The notes under the pieces: generated by a model | Seen by the model: the letters and a program-made list of their open reading frames with translations, nothing else | What the model was told of the DNA's origin: nothing | The model's database searches: none | Translations under genes and position numbers: made by a program | From: Pomphorhynchus laevis | Taxonomy: Eukaryota > Acanthocephala > Palaeacanthocephala > Echinorhynchida > Pomphorhynchidae | Length of the DNA: 64,000 nucleotides | Direction: 5' to 3' | Assembly: GCA_012934845.2 (NCBI GenBank) | Contig: WNNJ02003464.1 | Coordinates: 51,415 to 115,414 of the forward strand | Part shown: in pieces, positions 12,111-23,871 of the stretch | How the letters are laid out: each line of letters begins with the position of its first letter | Numbering within the stretch: position 1 is the first letter of the stretch

Positions 12111-12860
12111 ATGTTGTTGATTTATATATTTTACTATTTTCTGCCTGATTTCATTTTTAAAAATTTAATTTTTAAAAATATGTATCTACTAAATTAATAT
12201 CAAATTAAAATTGACAAAAAACAATGATAATAAAATTATAAACAGACCGTACACAGTAGTTTCGTCTTTCAATAATCAAGATATCGTAAACATCATAATT
12301 TAATGTTAAAAATACGACAGCCCTTTTTTATTCTTAATATTTAGGTACTTTAATAACCATCGATGATAGTGGATTTAATAAAGACAGCTTCATTTATAGT
12401 ATAACTCACATTATAAAATCAATTACATATCGTAATGTTGTAATGGTACACTAAGGTACTTATATTTGAAATAAGTCATTATTCACAAATGTTACATAAT
12501 TCCCGTGAGTATATATTTTCTACATTACCAAATTAAATTGGACGCACTAGATGTTAATGCTTGGTTCAAAATTTAGTAAATTCGAAATTCTTCGAAAATT
12601 CTTAATCATAACGAACTAAACGTTTATTATGTTTCTTGACTAGCGAACAAACGTTTAAAATAACGATTAATTTTTTACACACTATAAATAGGGGTCGAAA
12701 CCTAATAAAATAGTAGTTCCTACTGATGAAATCTAATTCTTATTATGATACATAGTCTGATATTTATTAGTCAATTCATAAAAATTGACTTTTATTTTAT
12801 ATTTTAACTTGATATAAATTAAATATAATACATTTAATAATACATTTCTAAAATAAAAGC
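12110..12860. mobile_element. Scattered Naiad-like PLE scraps
   Basis: A minus-strand scrap at about 12,115-12,200 and a plus-strand tail piece at about 12,686-12,850 (GGGTCGAAACC, then CTGATGAAATC and TAGTCAATTCATAAA). The intervening DNA is unassigned. Confidence 0.5.
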
Positions 12861-12949
12861 TTTCTACAATAATGTTTTAATATTGTAAAATAATTATTAA
12901 ACATTCATATTAATAATTATTACATGATATATGTAAATAGCAGAAAGTT

Positions 12950-13680
12950 TTTATGGATATATATTAAATAATATATTTTGTATTAGAATAAGATACTATA
13001 TAATCAATTTTAATCAGAGGTAATACGTCATTAGCACGTATTTGCCCCCGCTGCTATGTTGGGTCGAGGAGTTAGGTGCCGAAACCTGATAGCATAGCAG
13101 TTCTTCCTGATGAACTTTAATTTTTATTCTAATACATTGTCTGTTATTAGTCAATTCATAAACATTGATTTTCATGTTAAATTTCATTTTTAAAATTAAA
13201 CTTAAATAAAATCTTATATAACGATCATTAATTATTCTTTTTTTCCTTAAACTTTTGTCCCGTGGTCGACTATTAATAAATTTAAAATCATTAATAGAAA
13301 ATGTTTATGGATGGATAATAAATAATATACTTTGTATTAGAATAAGATACTAGATAGTTATTTTAGAGGAAATACATCATTAGCATGTATTTGGCCCCGC
13401 TGCTATGTTGGGTAGAGGAGTTAGTAGCGGAAACCTGATAGCATAGCAGTTCCTCCTGATGACCTCTAATTCTTATTCTGATACAACGTCTGTTATTTAT
13501 TAGTCAATTCATAAAAATGACGTTTATTTTAAATTTTATTTTTTTAACTTGATTTAAATTATAGAAAATCTAAAAACAATTATTAATTTTATTATTTAAT
13601 TATTAAATTTTGATTTAGCATTATTATGTTTTGTTTATTTTATAATTATATTAAATACGTAGACTCAGTAAGCTGATTTA
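12950..13680 (+). mobile_element. Two tandem Naiad-like PLE 3' tails
   Basis: Two successive tails in the same direction: about 12,950-13,240 and 13,295-13,680. Each runs from the frame end (TTTATGGAT...TTTGTATTAGAATAAG) through the GC-richer GCTGCTATGTTGGGT block to the AT-rich tip. The second ends at the full terminal signature. Both lack all of the RT upstream. Confidence 0.7.
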
Positions 13681-13689
13681 ATTTATCAT

Positions 13690-13863
13690 TAATATCGGTT
13701 TTATTAAGAATTAGGCTATTTGGATAAATTTGTTCGCTTATTGAATAAACATTATTAGAATTAAATATACATATATCACCAATGTATCGAAACATATATT
13801 TCATATATTTATATTGTTTAGATTTATTTTTTAAACAGTTATGAACAAATTCATATTCTATAC
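13690..13863 (-). mobile_element. Naiad-like PLE RT scrap, opposite strand
   Basis: About 170 bases of the RT region around the catalytic motif, inverted relative to the tails on either side. It shows that the cluster is rearranged rather than simply tandem. Confidence 0.6.
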
Positions 13864-14665
13864 TTTGTATTAGATTAGGATACTATGTATTTGGACTCGT
13901 TGATATGTTAGATCGAGGAACATGAACCGAAACTTGATAACATTGCAGTTCCTCCTGATGACCTCTTATCCTTATTTTGATATATCGTAAGTTATTTATT
14001 AGTCGTATCGTTAAAATTGACTTTTATGTTACATTTCGATTTTAAATTTTATTTTAAATTTTATCTTGGTATAAGTAATATGAAATATTTGAGAATGGTT
14101 TTAGGGCCAAACCCAGCCAAAAAACGTTAAAACGTTTAAGATTTTGTTATCAATATTTCTTCCACCAATTGTGAACATCGTCAGGATAAATTGTAAAAAC
14201 TTAGTATAATCAAGACAAATTTAAATTTGAACGTATTATAAACAATATGCTTTGTATTAGAATAAGATACTAGATAAACAAATTCTATCAGAGAACATAA
14301 GCCATTAGCATGCATTTAGTCCCGCCTCTATGCTGGGTCGATGAATAGGGCCCAGCATAGAGGGCCCTATTCATCGACCTCGTTGCTATGTTAGATCGAG
14401 GAACATGAACCGAAACTTGATAACATTGCAGTTCCTCCTGATGACCTCTTATCCTTATTTTGATATATCGTAAGTTATTTATTAGTCGTATCATTAAAAT
14501 TGACTTTTATGTTACATTTCGATTTTAAATTTTTCTTGGTATAAGTAATATGAAATTTTATATAACAATTATTTTTATTTATAATTATCTATTATTTAAT
14601 TATTTGAATTTTATTTAGCACTGTTTTTAATTAACTTATAAAAAATATAAAATACGTAGACTTGG
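13864..14665 (+). mobile_element. Two more Naiad-like PLE 3' tails
   Basis: Tails at about 13,864-14,090 and 14,246-14,660 share CATGAACCGAAACTTGATAA and so belong to one subfamily, distinct from those at 13.0-13.7 kb. The second has a perfect 18-bp inverted repeat inserted in its structured block. Its tip ends at ACGTAGACT before the LINE at 14.74 kb. Confidence 0.65.
14336..14379. repeat. Perfect 18-bp hairpin in a PLE tail
   Basis: Arms 14,336-14,353 (starting GGTCGATGAATAGGG) and 14,362-14,379 are exact reverse complements around an 8-base loop AGCATAGA. The sequence of one arm is normal PLE tail. The inverted second arm is extra relative to the other copies. Confidence 0.85.
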
Positions 14666-14739
14666 ATCTTATTGAATAATATTTACAATAGTGCAATTTA
14701 TTGTAAGCCAAACTTTTTGAATCTACCAAAATGTAATTT

Positions 14740-16486
14740 TGCAAAAAAAGATTTATTTTAACGTGGCAAATGCGTGCCAACGCACGCTTACATGACCACA
14801 ACAAAACAAAAATGTAAATCATGTGTCAAGAAGGTGTGAACGGAGGAGGTGTTTGAATGTGATAAAGGAGAAAGCACTGCGAACGTCGAGAGGGAGTTGA
14901 TTCCAGGTGAGAGGGGCGGCGACGAGGAAGGATCGGAGACCGTAGTTGTTGGAGTATTTGGGAACGTGGAGTAAGAGGGTATGACGGGAACACAGCAATA
15001 GCGAGGTGATTAAGTGTCGTCTAAGAAAGAAAGGTTGATTAACGATGGGGAGCCGACAGCGATGAGACGAAAGGAAACGAGAAGAAGGCGGAGTTTGATG
15101 CGGATGTGGATGGTGGGCCAGGAGAGTTGGGCAAGATATGTGGATATGTGGTCGAAGCGACGGAGACGAAAGAGCACTCGAACGGCGGAGTTGATTATGC
15201 GTTGTAGGGGTATGATGATGGATTTTAAAGAATTTGCAAAAAGACTAAGGCAGTAATCAATTTTAGAGAAAATAAGCGACGAAAGAAGATACATACAAGA
15301 ACGGAAGTCGATAATGGGGGGGGCGGATACGATTGATGTCACGGATAATTAAGTTAGACGAGTGAACCTTGCACGGACAAAGGGTTTAAGGAAAAGTTTA
15401 TCATCGAAATGGAAGCTTAAGAAAGTGAGATTATGAACTATGAGAATGATTGATGAGACGAAAGATACAGTGGGAGGAGATATATTAGGTTGACGGGGAA
15501 GGATCCACATTATTTTGGACTTGTTGTGGTTTAGAACGAAATGAAGATGGGAGAGACGTTTGTAGATAGAAGTAAGACAGTTGGAGGCAGAAATTCCGAA
15601 ATTGTGTATGTGATGAGCGGGTGCATGAGCATATATAAGTATGTCATCGGTGTATTACATGACGTCAAAGTAATAAGGTTTGGTAAACAGATATAGATTG
15701 CTAAGCAGAAGAGAGAAAAGCAAGGGACCTAAGACTGAACCTTGTGGGACTTCGCCGAAAATAAGGATGGGATTGGATGATGATGAATTTGAACAGACGC
15801 AAAAAATAACGGTCTGAAAGATATGAGGCAAACCATGCTACGAAATAGAAATAAAAGCCGTAATCATAACGAAAGCGAGAAAGGAGGATGAAATAGTCAA
15901 CGATGTCGAAGACGGAGGAGAGATTGAGGGAGATGAAAACACTATATAGAGCATTGTTACGAGAAATTAGTAAGTCGTTGTAAACTTTCATGTGAGTGAT
16001 TTTGGTAGAGTGATTAAAGCGGAAAGCGGATTGGAAATGAGGGTACAGATTGGATGAAGGGAGACAAACGTTGATTTGTATTAAGATGGTGCGTTTTAAG
16101 AGCTTAGAAAGAGTAGAGCGAGTGAAATAGGGCGATTGCAAGACGGAAGAAGGTGGTAGATCGATTGTTCCTTAAGGATGGAACGAACGATGGCAGATTT
16201 CCAGTGTAAAGGGAAGATACGACTGCAGATGGGTGAGTTAAACAATGTGGTGAAGAAAGGGGATATCGGTGAGCATATATATTTAAGTATGGGGTAGGCA
16301 GGCGATTGACATTTGATGTTTTGTTGGGCAAAAACATAAGGACATATGAGACTTCGGCAAGTGATACATGAAGTAGATGAAAAAGCGTTCCGAGATGATG
16401 AGGCGAGGCGATGAAGAGTGGGTTGGGATTGAGACGGAGTGTGACAGAGCAACGTGGATATTTTGGTCTGGAGAAATTACGAATTA
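14740..16486 (-). pseudogene. Old copy of the CR1/L2-like LINE, RT part
   Basis: The minus strand matches the LINE at 40-44 kb along its RT: YDYGFYFYFVAWFASYLSDR, STYLAQLSWPTIHIRIK and RLIAVGSPSL all recur. The start (GATTTATTTTAACGTG, GCGTGCCAACGCACGC) equals the 3' end of that LINE. The copy is 5' truncated at about 16,486, where its sequence stops abruptly against the 249-bp inverted-duplication arm. The open frame is split into several short frames by frameshifts and stops, so it is clearly older than the 40-44 kb copy. Confidence 0.85.
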
Positions 16487-16733
16487 CTGATTTTCCATAA
16501 AAGCCATGGATGTATCTCTTACATATACGGCATTTGTACTGATCAATGATGTAAAATACATGTCGTGCAGTTAACACGATAAGTACAGTGTAGTGTCACT
16601 CTAGTTTATTTCCAAATTGAAATCCAATCCAAACGTTTTTGTTATTTATAATGCAGATATTAAATCTATGTTTACTGTCAATTACGATCACAGCTTCAAA
16701 TTAGCTATTTTTCGATTTTATTAATTAATAAAA
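16485..16733 (-). repeat. Inverted duplication, arm 2
   Basis: Reverse-complement partner of 6,829-7,076, near identical. The LINE ending at 16,486 abuts it exactly, so the LINE probably inserted at or next to this edge. Confidence 0.8.
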
Positions 16734-16739
16734 TTTAAA

Positions 16740-18920
16740 AGCTGAAAATTTACGTTACCAAGATGAAAATAAAATTATTTAAGAAAATAAAGTTTTTTTT
16801 ATTTTTTCTATTTTTCTATAATACTTTCATTGAACACTGTGTATATTGTAATTGCACCTAAATTTTTAATATTGTATAATCGAAATAATTAATAAATAAT
16901 TTAATTATTAAATTGTAGCTATACTAAACTTTCTGGTTATTTCATAATATAAAGTTGATTGAAGATTAAACGAAACATAAAAATACATTCTATATTAGTA
17001 TTTTAAAGATATTACATCGAATAACGAGCATTTAATTTATATCTTATAATAATTAAATATTATAAAAAATCTAATATAATTAATATTTATTTTTGTACGC
17101 TGGCCTAATCTAAAGCTAAAGGTATTTTACTTAAACAAAATCTGAACCGATAAGTATTTTTGCCTATTACTTTACCGTTTATTCGCGTATATACACTATA
17201 TGACGTTAGTAAAACCACGTCGCAGTTACGAGGTTTTTTATTAAGTTAAAAATAATCATTAAAGAAGCATACCCAACTACAGCAACGGTGTGAAAATATA
17301 GCAACACGACGGTAAATAGTCTTCTGTTCTCATATAATTACATATAGTTGAGGTTTCAACTACTATAGAAAAAACGTGTCCCCGTAACAAACTCTTCGTG
17401 TAATGACAATTTATCCTGAGCGAATATTCTTCTAAGAAACTGATTATCTCTTCTCTCTTATTTCTTCTGCTGCAATAATTACTGTCAGCCACACCATAGT
17501 GTTATATAAAACTGTGTAATATGAACATACCATAACTAAAAAGTATCATCAGAAATATCACATCTTCAAAATGGTGATATAAGTTCTGGACAAATTAGCC
17601 TTTATTATTACCGTGGATCGAGAAGTTACAATATTAATTTTCGTATATTGTAATCGTGTGTAGGCAGACAGAATAACGGGTTCACTTGATATTGCTGGTT
17701 GTTGCAGGCAAGCAACGTTGTGTTTCAGATATATCATATTACTGAAAAACAACGCTGGTTTTAGGTTTAAAAGAAGACATTGAAAGATAAACACTAAAGG
17801 ATAAAGGGCTTGCTTTCTTGCATAGAACAGTGTTTATTAATCTGTTATTTTTGGAGAAAAAGAACCAACTAAGTTTAGCAATTTTGCTGATAACAGTCTG
17901 GATAGAATATGGTTAAAATAGAACAAGTTTTTCTAACAAGCAAAAAATAATTAAAATATCAGTAAATTAATTTAACCTTAATTCAATAAGTATTCTCTTT
18001 TGAGGTAACATTCATTTTGACTCGTAATAATCGAAAATAGCAATTTAAGTTATTAATAATCGTCAAGAATTTATTTAAAACTTATATTGATCGGTTACCT
18101 GAAAACGGACCATATATATTTCTTATCATGTCAGAGTTCAACGACATTGTTGTAAATGATACATTGATGGAAGGTCTGTATCGAACTTTTCTGGCTCGAT
18201 TTTATCGCTATGCATTGAGAAAGAAAATTTGACGTTGAAGTTTGATCGATTAGGATTGTTGAGTTCTCTTCTGTATCCTCGTAAACATAATAACAACGGC
18301 CTTACGAACAGCATAGGCCTATAAATAGATACGGTACAATTCGCGTAGAATGCAGAAATTTCGTAGTGCAGAAATTTATTTCCATATTGCCTTTCGGTGG
18401 GGCAGAATTAAAAATACAATAAGTCAAATAAATCAAATAATTCATATCAAAATCCTGGTGCTTTGGTTTTTGAGCTTACTTGCTTCAGATGAATTTGGAA
18501 ATCTAAAATCGGGTCAGGCATGCAACAGTGCGAAAAAATACACGTGATCTTTCTGGATCCCTTTGTCGACTTGTTTCAATGACCACGAAGATAATACAGA
18601 ACTGGTCAAAACATGCAAAAGAGCTGAACACTCTTTTGGTCAAAATCGATAGCGACAACGATCGATGCGAATGCGGAAAGGGAGTCTAGGCGTACAGAAT
18701 TTGGCGTGGTAGACGTCTAAAGATAAACACCAAACCTTAGGAAGCTTTTGATATCTTATATTTCTCCATGCAGACTTAGTGTAAGCAGACGTTTATAAGA
18801 TATCATGATTCAGACTAAGTATCTTGTTATCGAAGAGACGTCGTTTTTGCCAAATATGTCAAAGGTCGGATTAACGCGTTCAATACACAGTAGATCAATT
18901 CCCGCTGCCTGGCTGGCGGC
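16740..18920. other. Gene-free stretch
   Basis: Roughly 2.2 kb with no recognisable element. Short open frames at 17.3-17.8 and 18.35 kb have no motif and look like chance. Confidence 0.4.
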
Positions 18921-18922
18921 TA

Positions 18923-19545
18923 TATTAATTTTTCTAACGCTTCTTTAATATCTACTAAATCTAGATTTGTATAAAGCGTAGTAAAATTGTATGTATTTAT
19001 ATTTTGAAAATTTATTCCTCTTGTCTGTTCTAAAAATTCTTTTGTAGAATTAATGCTGAAATAGTGTTTTATACCAGTATTAATTTCGATTACCTTGCAA
19101 TATTTTTTAAGTGTGCTTTAATTACTTCAAGTATTTTATTCATATAGACAGAAAGTGGTTTTAATGTACATTTAAAATCACTTCATATGAACCTAGGTTT
19201 TATTGGATTTTTATGTAACTTTGGATTCTAATATAATATAGGTATAGTTTTATTATCTGATTCAACCTTTATACCCTATTTATCCATTATAGAACAGTGA
19301 CTTGTAATAATTGTTTCAAAACTCAACTGACTACGTTCATATGTTGGATTTACATTTAAATCATTAGAATTAGCCTCTTTCATTAGTATATCATAATAAA
19401 GCTTTTTGCATGTGAAGACAAAGTTATTCTAGCTTTATCAATAGCTGTTATTATATAGTTATGCTTTAATTTAGTAAGTACAGCATACATATCTTTATTA
19501 ATTTGATCTTTCCTTTTATAATTGTTTGTTATTTTCATTTTTTTA
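18923..19545 (-). mobile_element. Naiad-like PLE, N-terminal RT part
   Basis: Minus-strand stretch covering, from its 5' side, the AIDKARI block, PILYWNPKLHK and the DLVDIKEA region. It ends at 18,923 against unrelated DNA. A second copy of the same region begins at 19,550 in the same orientation, so two fragments lie in tandem. The copy is broken. Confidence 0.7.
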
Positions 19546-19549
19546 TGAA

Positions 19550-20218
19550 AATGAAAAGGATTCTATGAATTCAATTTTATCTATTTACTTGAAGGTTTAA
19601 TTTTTGTTAGATAGGCGTTTGATATCTTTTTCCGAATATAAGATTAATTAATTTTTTCTAATGCATCTTTAACTAAATCTAGATTTGTATAAAGCGTACT
19701 AAAATCGTATTTATATTCTGAAATTTTATTTTTTTGTGTGTTCTAAAGATTTTTTTGCAGAATTAATACTGAAATAGTGTTTTATACCAGTATTAATTTC
19801 GATTACCTTGCAATATTTTTTAAGTGTGCTTTAATTACTTTAGGTATTTTATTCATATATACAGAAAGTAGTTTTAAAAAGTAATTTTAGAAGTAAATTA
19901 TAATTAACTTCTTTCATCAGTATATCATAATAAAGCTTTTCGCATGCCAAGACAAAGTTATTACTATCTTTATCAATAGTTGTTATTATATGATTATGCT
20001 TTAATTTAGTAAGTTATGTATACATATCTTTATTAATTTTATTGTTTCTTATATAATTGTTTGTTATTTTCATTTCCTCTCTAATTTTATATATTAGTTT
20101 TCCAAATGTCTATCTTTGATGTATTTAAGCTTTTACTATTAATCAACTTATCAAAGTAAGCATTTAACGAATTGTAATCTTTATTTTTATTCTTATTATT
20201 ATTTAATCTATATTTACT
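19550..20218 (-). mobile_element. Naiad-like PLE, left half of a split copy
   Basis: The minus-strand PLE breaks off at 20,218 inside the linker that reads KHRLNN in the copy at 28.57 kb. The same linker resumes at about 22,488 in the same orientation, so a 2.27-kb element has been inserted between. The copy is broken. Confidence 0.75.
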
Positions 20219-20502
20219 GCCAAGAACACCAAAGGCTCAGCAGGCCCATCTGGTATGGATGCTTGTAACTGGTACAAACTTCTTACGGAACATGGTCATG
20301 AATCTAGCAGACTTACCTCGTTAATATGTGACTTTGCAATTAAAATAGCAACGGAAACTGTAGATCTTCTATAACTCATTGCATATACAGCATGTAGACT
20401 AATACCAGTAGACAAAGATCCAGGTGTTAGACCTATTGGGATAGGTGAGGTTATACGAAGAATTGTAGGAAGAGTAGTAATAGGCACGTAAGGGAGGATA
20501 TC

Positions 20503-20946
20503 ATGTCGGTTTGCATGGATACACAATTTTGTGCCGGGCAACGAAGCGGAATTGAATCAGCGATACACTCTGTTCGTAATGCTTTCGAAGAAGACAATAG
20601 TAGATGTATACTTCTGATAGATGCTAAAAATGCATTCAATAATCTGAATCGAAAAATGGCTCTTCAAAATATGAAGCATATATGTCCTTCATTAAATTGT
20701 ATTTTGAAAAATACGTATGGAGTACCTTCCCAGTTAATCTTGAGTGATATCACATTGTTGTCCTCAGAGGAGTCTTCGCAAGGGGATCCTTTATCGATGG
20801 CAGCGTTCGACATTTCTATTTTACCTATAATACATGAATTGCAAAGGGTTGCACCAGGTGCAACCCATAAATGGTATGCAGATGACGGTGCATGTGTTGG
20901 ATCGATCGATGAGATATCACGTGTCTGGGAAATATTAAAAGCTTAA
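20503..20946 (+). pseudogene. RT palm of the RLE-type LINE
   Basis: A 147-residue open stretch with the Mg-binding aspartates visible in LLIDAKNAF and YADDG. It is the best preserved catalytic part. It ends at a stop shortly after the YADD block, whereas relatives continue in frame. The upstream motif VRPIGIGE lies in another frame. Confidence 0.75.
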
Positions 20947-21215
20947 AGGCCAATATTCGGATATTATGCCAATCCTGCAAAGTCTACTATACTTTTAAAG
21001 GACAGAATCGTTGTAGAGAAAGAAAATATATTAAACATAGACAAAGTTTAAATGAAATATGACGATGTGAGATATCTTGGTAGCTTAATTGAAAATTCAG
21101 AATTCGTGGAAAATAAATGCTATGAATGTGCTAAAGTATGGGTGGAGGAAATGAATAAGCTTATAAAGTAGTTGATTACGAGTCCTTTGCGGGATACATT
21201 TTACTTACAAGGGCT

Positions 21216-21959
21216 TTGCAACACAGACAGATTCACCTTCTTCGAACCTGCAAAACAGAATCGAGCTGGTTTGTGCATTATCGTTCGTTATTATTTGGGA
21301 AGTTACTGCCTAGGATGTTGGGCACGCATATTGACGGCAGAGAAATTGAGAAGATTTTAACACTTCCGAATCATCACGGAGGCCTGGGAATCCGGGATAT
21401 TACATGCATTTTAACCGATGAATACATAAACTCCCTCAGGATTTGTGAGCCAGCAATGGACGGTCATTATGGAGAGGAGTTGCAATTTTTGCAAAAGGCC
21501 GTAATTGTGTCAATCAGAAAAGAGAAAGAATATCGGGTAATGAATGTAAAAACGGAGGTGATCGCTTCCTCAGGAATGGACTTAGAGACAGTCATGCGAA
21601 ATGCAAGTGTCATCGGAGCATCATCCTGGCTCAGCCCACGCAATGACATGAGAGAGCTATTCCTTAATTCTACTGAGTTCCATGATGTCCTTTCTGCAAG
21701 GTATAATTGGAATCACGCTTTTATTGGAAAGGATTATCAATGTGGAGTTTCTTTTACGGTCTCGCATGTCTTGTCATGTAAGAGTATGGGTTCCACTTTT
21801 ATCCGACACAATGCCGTGGTAAATGCGTTCGCACAACTACTTGGATCCACATGTCATAATGTTATAAAAGAGCCTACATTACGCCCAGTAACATACAATA
21901 TCCTATTTGAAAAGACAACAACGACAAGAGACAGAAATGCGAGAGCTGATATAAACTGA
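21216..21959 (+). pseudogene. C-terminal half of the RLE-type LINE
   Basis: A 247-residue frame with HHGGLGIRDITCI, GASSWLSPRNDMRELFLNS, RYNWNHAFI, CGVSFTVSHVLSC and FIRHNAVVNAFAQLLGSTCH, ending near NARADIN. In relatives the zinc cluster starts CxCG; here it reads YQCG, so the first cysteine is lost. Beyond the stop the same frame continues GLYGHITERSFLDISIYNSLAP, part of the likely nuclease fold. Confidence 0.7.
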
Positions 21960-22487
21960 TCTGGACTTTATGGGCACATTACGGAGAGATCCTTCTTGGA
22001 TATATCTATATACAATTCACTTGCTCCTCTTATGCTTGATCTAGAAATGACTGTTCATTTGGTTATCACGAGCGCAGAAAAGTCGCAAAGTACGAATAGC
22101 GAATCAGATTAGTTGAGAATGCAAATTTCTTGACGATAGTGATCTCAAAGGTTGGAGGTTTTGGAAAGACAACTGATAAATTATTGAAACGGATTGTCCA
22201 GAAATAAAGTGAGAATAAAAATGACCAATATGCCCAAATTATTCGCAGATCTCGGAATATGATATCTACTGTAATCGCGAAGACGGTTTCGATGACAATA
22301 AGGGAAAAATTATTTGTCAGACGATACTCATATACTTTACGCTCAGATATTAATACTACGAATAATTGATATAATGAAGAAACAACTTAGCGAGAGTAAT
22401 TTCAAAGTCTGAACAAAAAACAATTTCACTGGATCCGTTTGAGGATAACCCTCAATATGTAAATGCTATTATTAAAATATTATATAT

Positions 22488-23400
22488 TATACCCTTTTGA
22501 TAGCATTTTCTTTAATTCATTGTTTTCAATTAATCCTAGATTATGAGTGCATATATGTTCATTTATTTTATCAAAATTAAGACTTGTGCAATTGCATTCA
22601 GGTTCTATGATGTTTATAATATTATCGTTACATATTGATTTTAATTCTTTATTATAATTACAATTTTTTCGTCCTAATAGTGGTAGGAGTTTATACCTTA
22701 TTTTAGGAATATATTTACTTAAATCTGACCCTATTATTTCTTTACTTTTAGAATTATTTAAAAGTCCGGCTATATTTACGTTATCTATATATTTATTAAT
22801 GAATTTTATGGTTAATGTTTTTTTATTGTTATTATTAACATTTATTGTCCGATTTTAGTATTTTATATTACAATAACTCTCTATTATACAACTTATATAT
22901 AATTATATATTATACATTGTCTAATATATAACTGTCTATTATATATCCATATATGTTTTAATATTTTTAAGTTTATTTTTCCTATTCCTTTTATCGCCAT
23001 GACTTCTTGTCTTGCGTTTAATCGGATTATTATAATTTAATTGTTTATTATTTACTACGTCTGCCAATTCCTTGTACCACACCATTCAGTCCTAACGGGT
23101 ACATGGAATTAGGAGTTTTAATCCAAAAAGCTTTTCTTTCTAATAGTATTTGATTTAATATTGCCTTATTTTCTTCAATAATATGATCTAAAATAAATAA
23201 CTTACAGTTTTTAATATCTTGTTCTATTGATCTCATATGCTTATGAAATATAGTTTGACTATTATGCTGTATATTATATATGTGTTACCTAAACCTAGTT
23301 TTTAACATTTGATATGTTTTTCCTATATATTGCAATCCACATGTACACTGTATTAGATACACTACAACTGCGGTATTGCAGTTACAATTATTATTAGTTT
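22488..23400 (-). mobile_element. Naiad-like PLE, right half with GIY-YIG endonuclease
   Basis: On the minus strand, from the 5' side: a CNC pair, then VVVYLIQCTCGLQYIGKT (about 23,365-23,310), the GIY-YIG nuclease core, then RKAFWIKTPNSMYPLGLN, the end of that domain, then a basic linker leading toward the RT. The endonuclease thus lies upstream of the RT, the permuted order described for Naiad/Hydra PLEs and opposite to classical Penelope. The nuclease would nick the target for priming. The other half lies at 19,550-20,218. The copy is broken. Confidence 0.8.
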
Positions 23401-23417
23401 GCACCTTTAAAATAGGC

Positions 23418-23871
23418 GCAAACGTCTAGTAGGGATTCACATAGATTTTCAAACGTTATTATCCGTAGTCGTAGGCAGTCGGGTGATGATCTTCGATTAG
23501 TCAAGGAAATTTGCTTTTTGCTAAGCGTGCATTTGCCTTCTGATAACAAGGTAAAACTACAGCGTTTCTCAGCAAAACGAGTTGATACACCACCGTGGAT
23601 CTTAATGAATGTCGACGAGTCCACCGTTACTCAGCTGCTTTCAAGAACTCACTTATTGAAAGATTCGATGAATTTCCATGATGTTTTTGTGAATGCAGAC
23701 TTGTCCATCCCAGAACGTGATATTCAAAGATCGTTACGGAAAAAGCTTCATCAGAAGCGTGTTAAAAATCCTAACATTGTTTATCGCATTCGAGATTGTC
23801 GCGTAGTGCCAAGTTATTCCAAAAAGGCTACCGATGAGAATAAATCTGGGGCTGAAGAGATATCCATATGA
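23418..23871 (+). pseudogene. ORF1 C-terminal part of the APE-type LINE
   Basis: An open frame from about 23,418 encodes a basic protein ending in ADLSIPERDIQRSLRKKLHQ and NIVYRIRDCRVV, typical of the C-terminal end of ORF1 in Jockey-group LINEs (nucleic-acid binding). The N-terminal part is missing because of 5' truncation. The endonuclease frame starts about 50 bases after its stop. Confidence 0.55.

Larger units (their letters stand above)
20219..22480 (+). mobile_element. LINE with restriction-like endonuclease, inserted in a PLE
   Basis: Plus-strand reverse transcriptase followed by a zinc cluster and a probable PD-(D/E)XK endonuclease. RT blocks in order: VRPIGIGEVIRRIVGR (about 20,428), CAGQRSGIESAIHSVRNAF, LLIDAKNAFNNLNR, SQGDPLSMAAF and the catalytic YADD (about 20,876). 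Downstream come HHGGLGIRD, GASSWL, then CGVSFTVSHVLSC and FIRHN (zinc-binding, about 21,740-21,815) and ADIN...FLDISIYNSLAP, which fits the endonuclease core. This order is that of CRE/SLACS-like and related LINEs. No start of the element is present, so it is 5' truncated. Stops and frameshifts lie between the RT and the C-terminal half (about 20,945-21,215). Confidence 0.7.

Noticed and set aside
12950-13470. Calling the PLE tails proven hammerhead ribozymes
   Set aside because: CTGATGA and a stem-I-like pair are present, but no acceptable stem II and GAAA can be placed in linear or permuted order.
14288-14494. 68-residue minus-strand frame
   Set aside because: Created by the inverted repeat inside a PLE tail.
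20296-20541. Minus-strand frame over the RT region
   Set aside because: Shadow of the plus-strand LINE RT.
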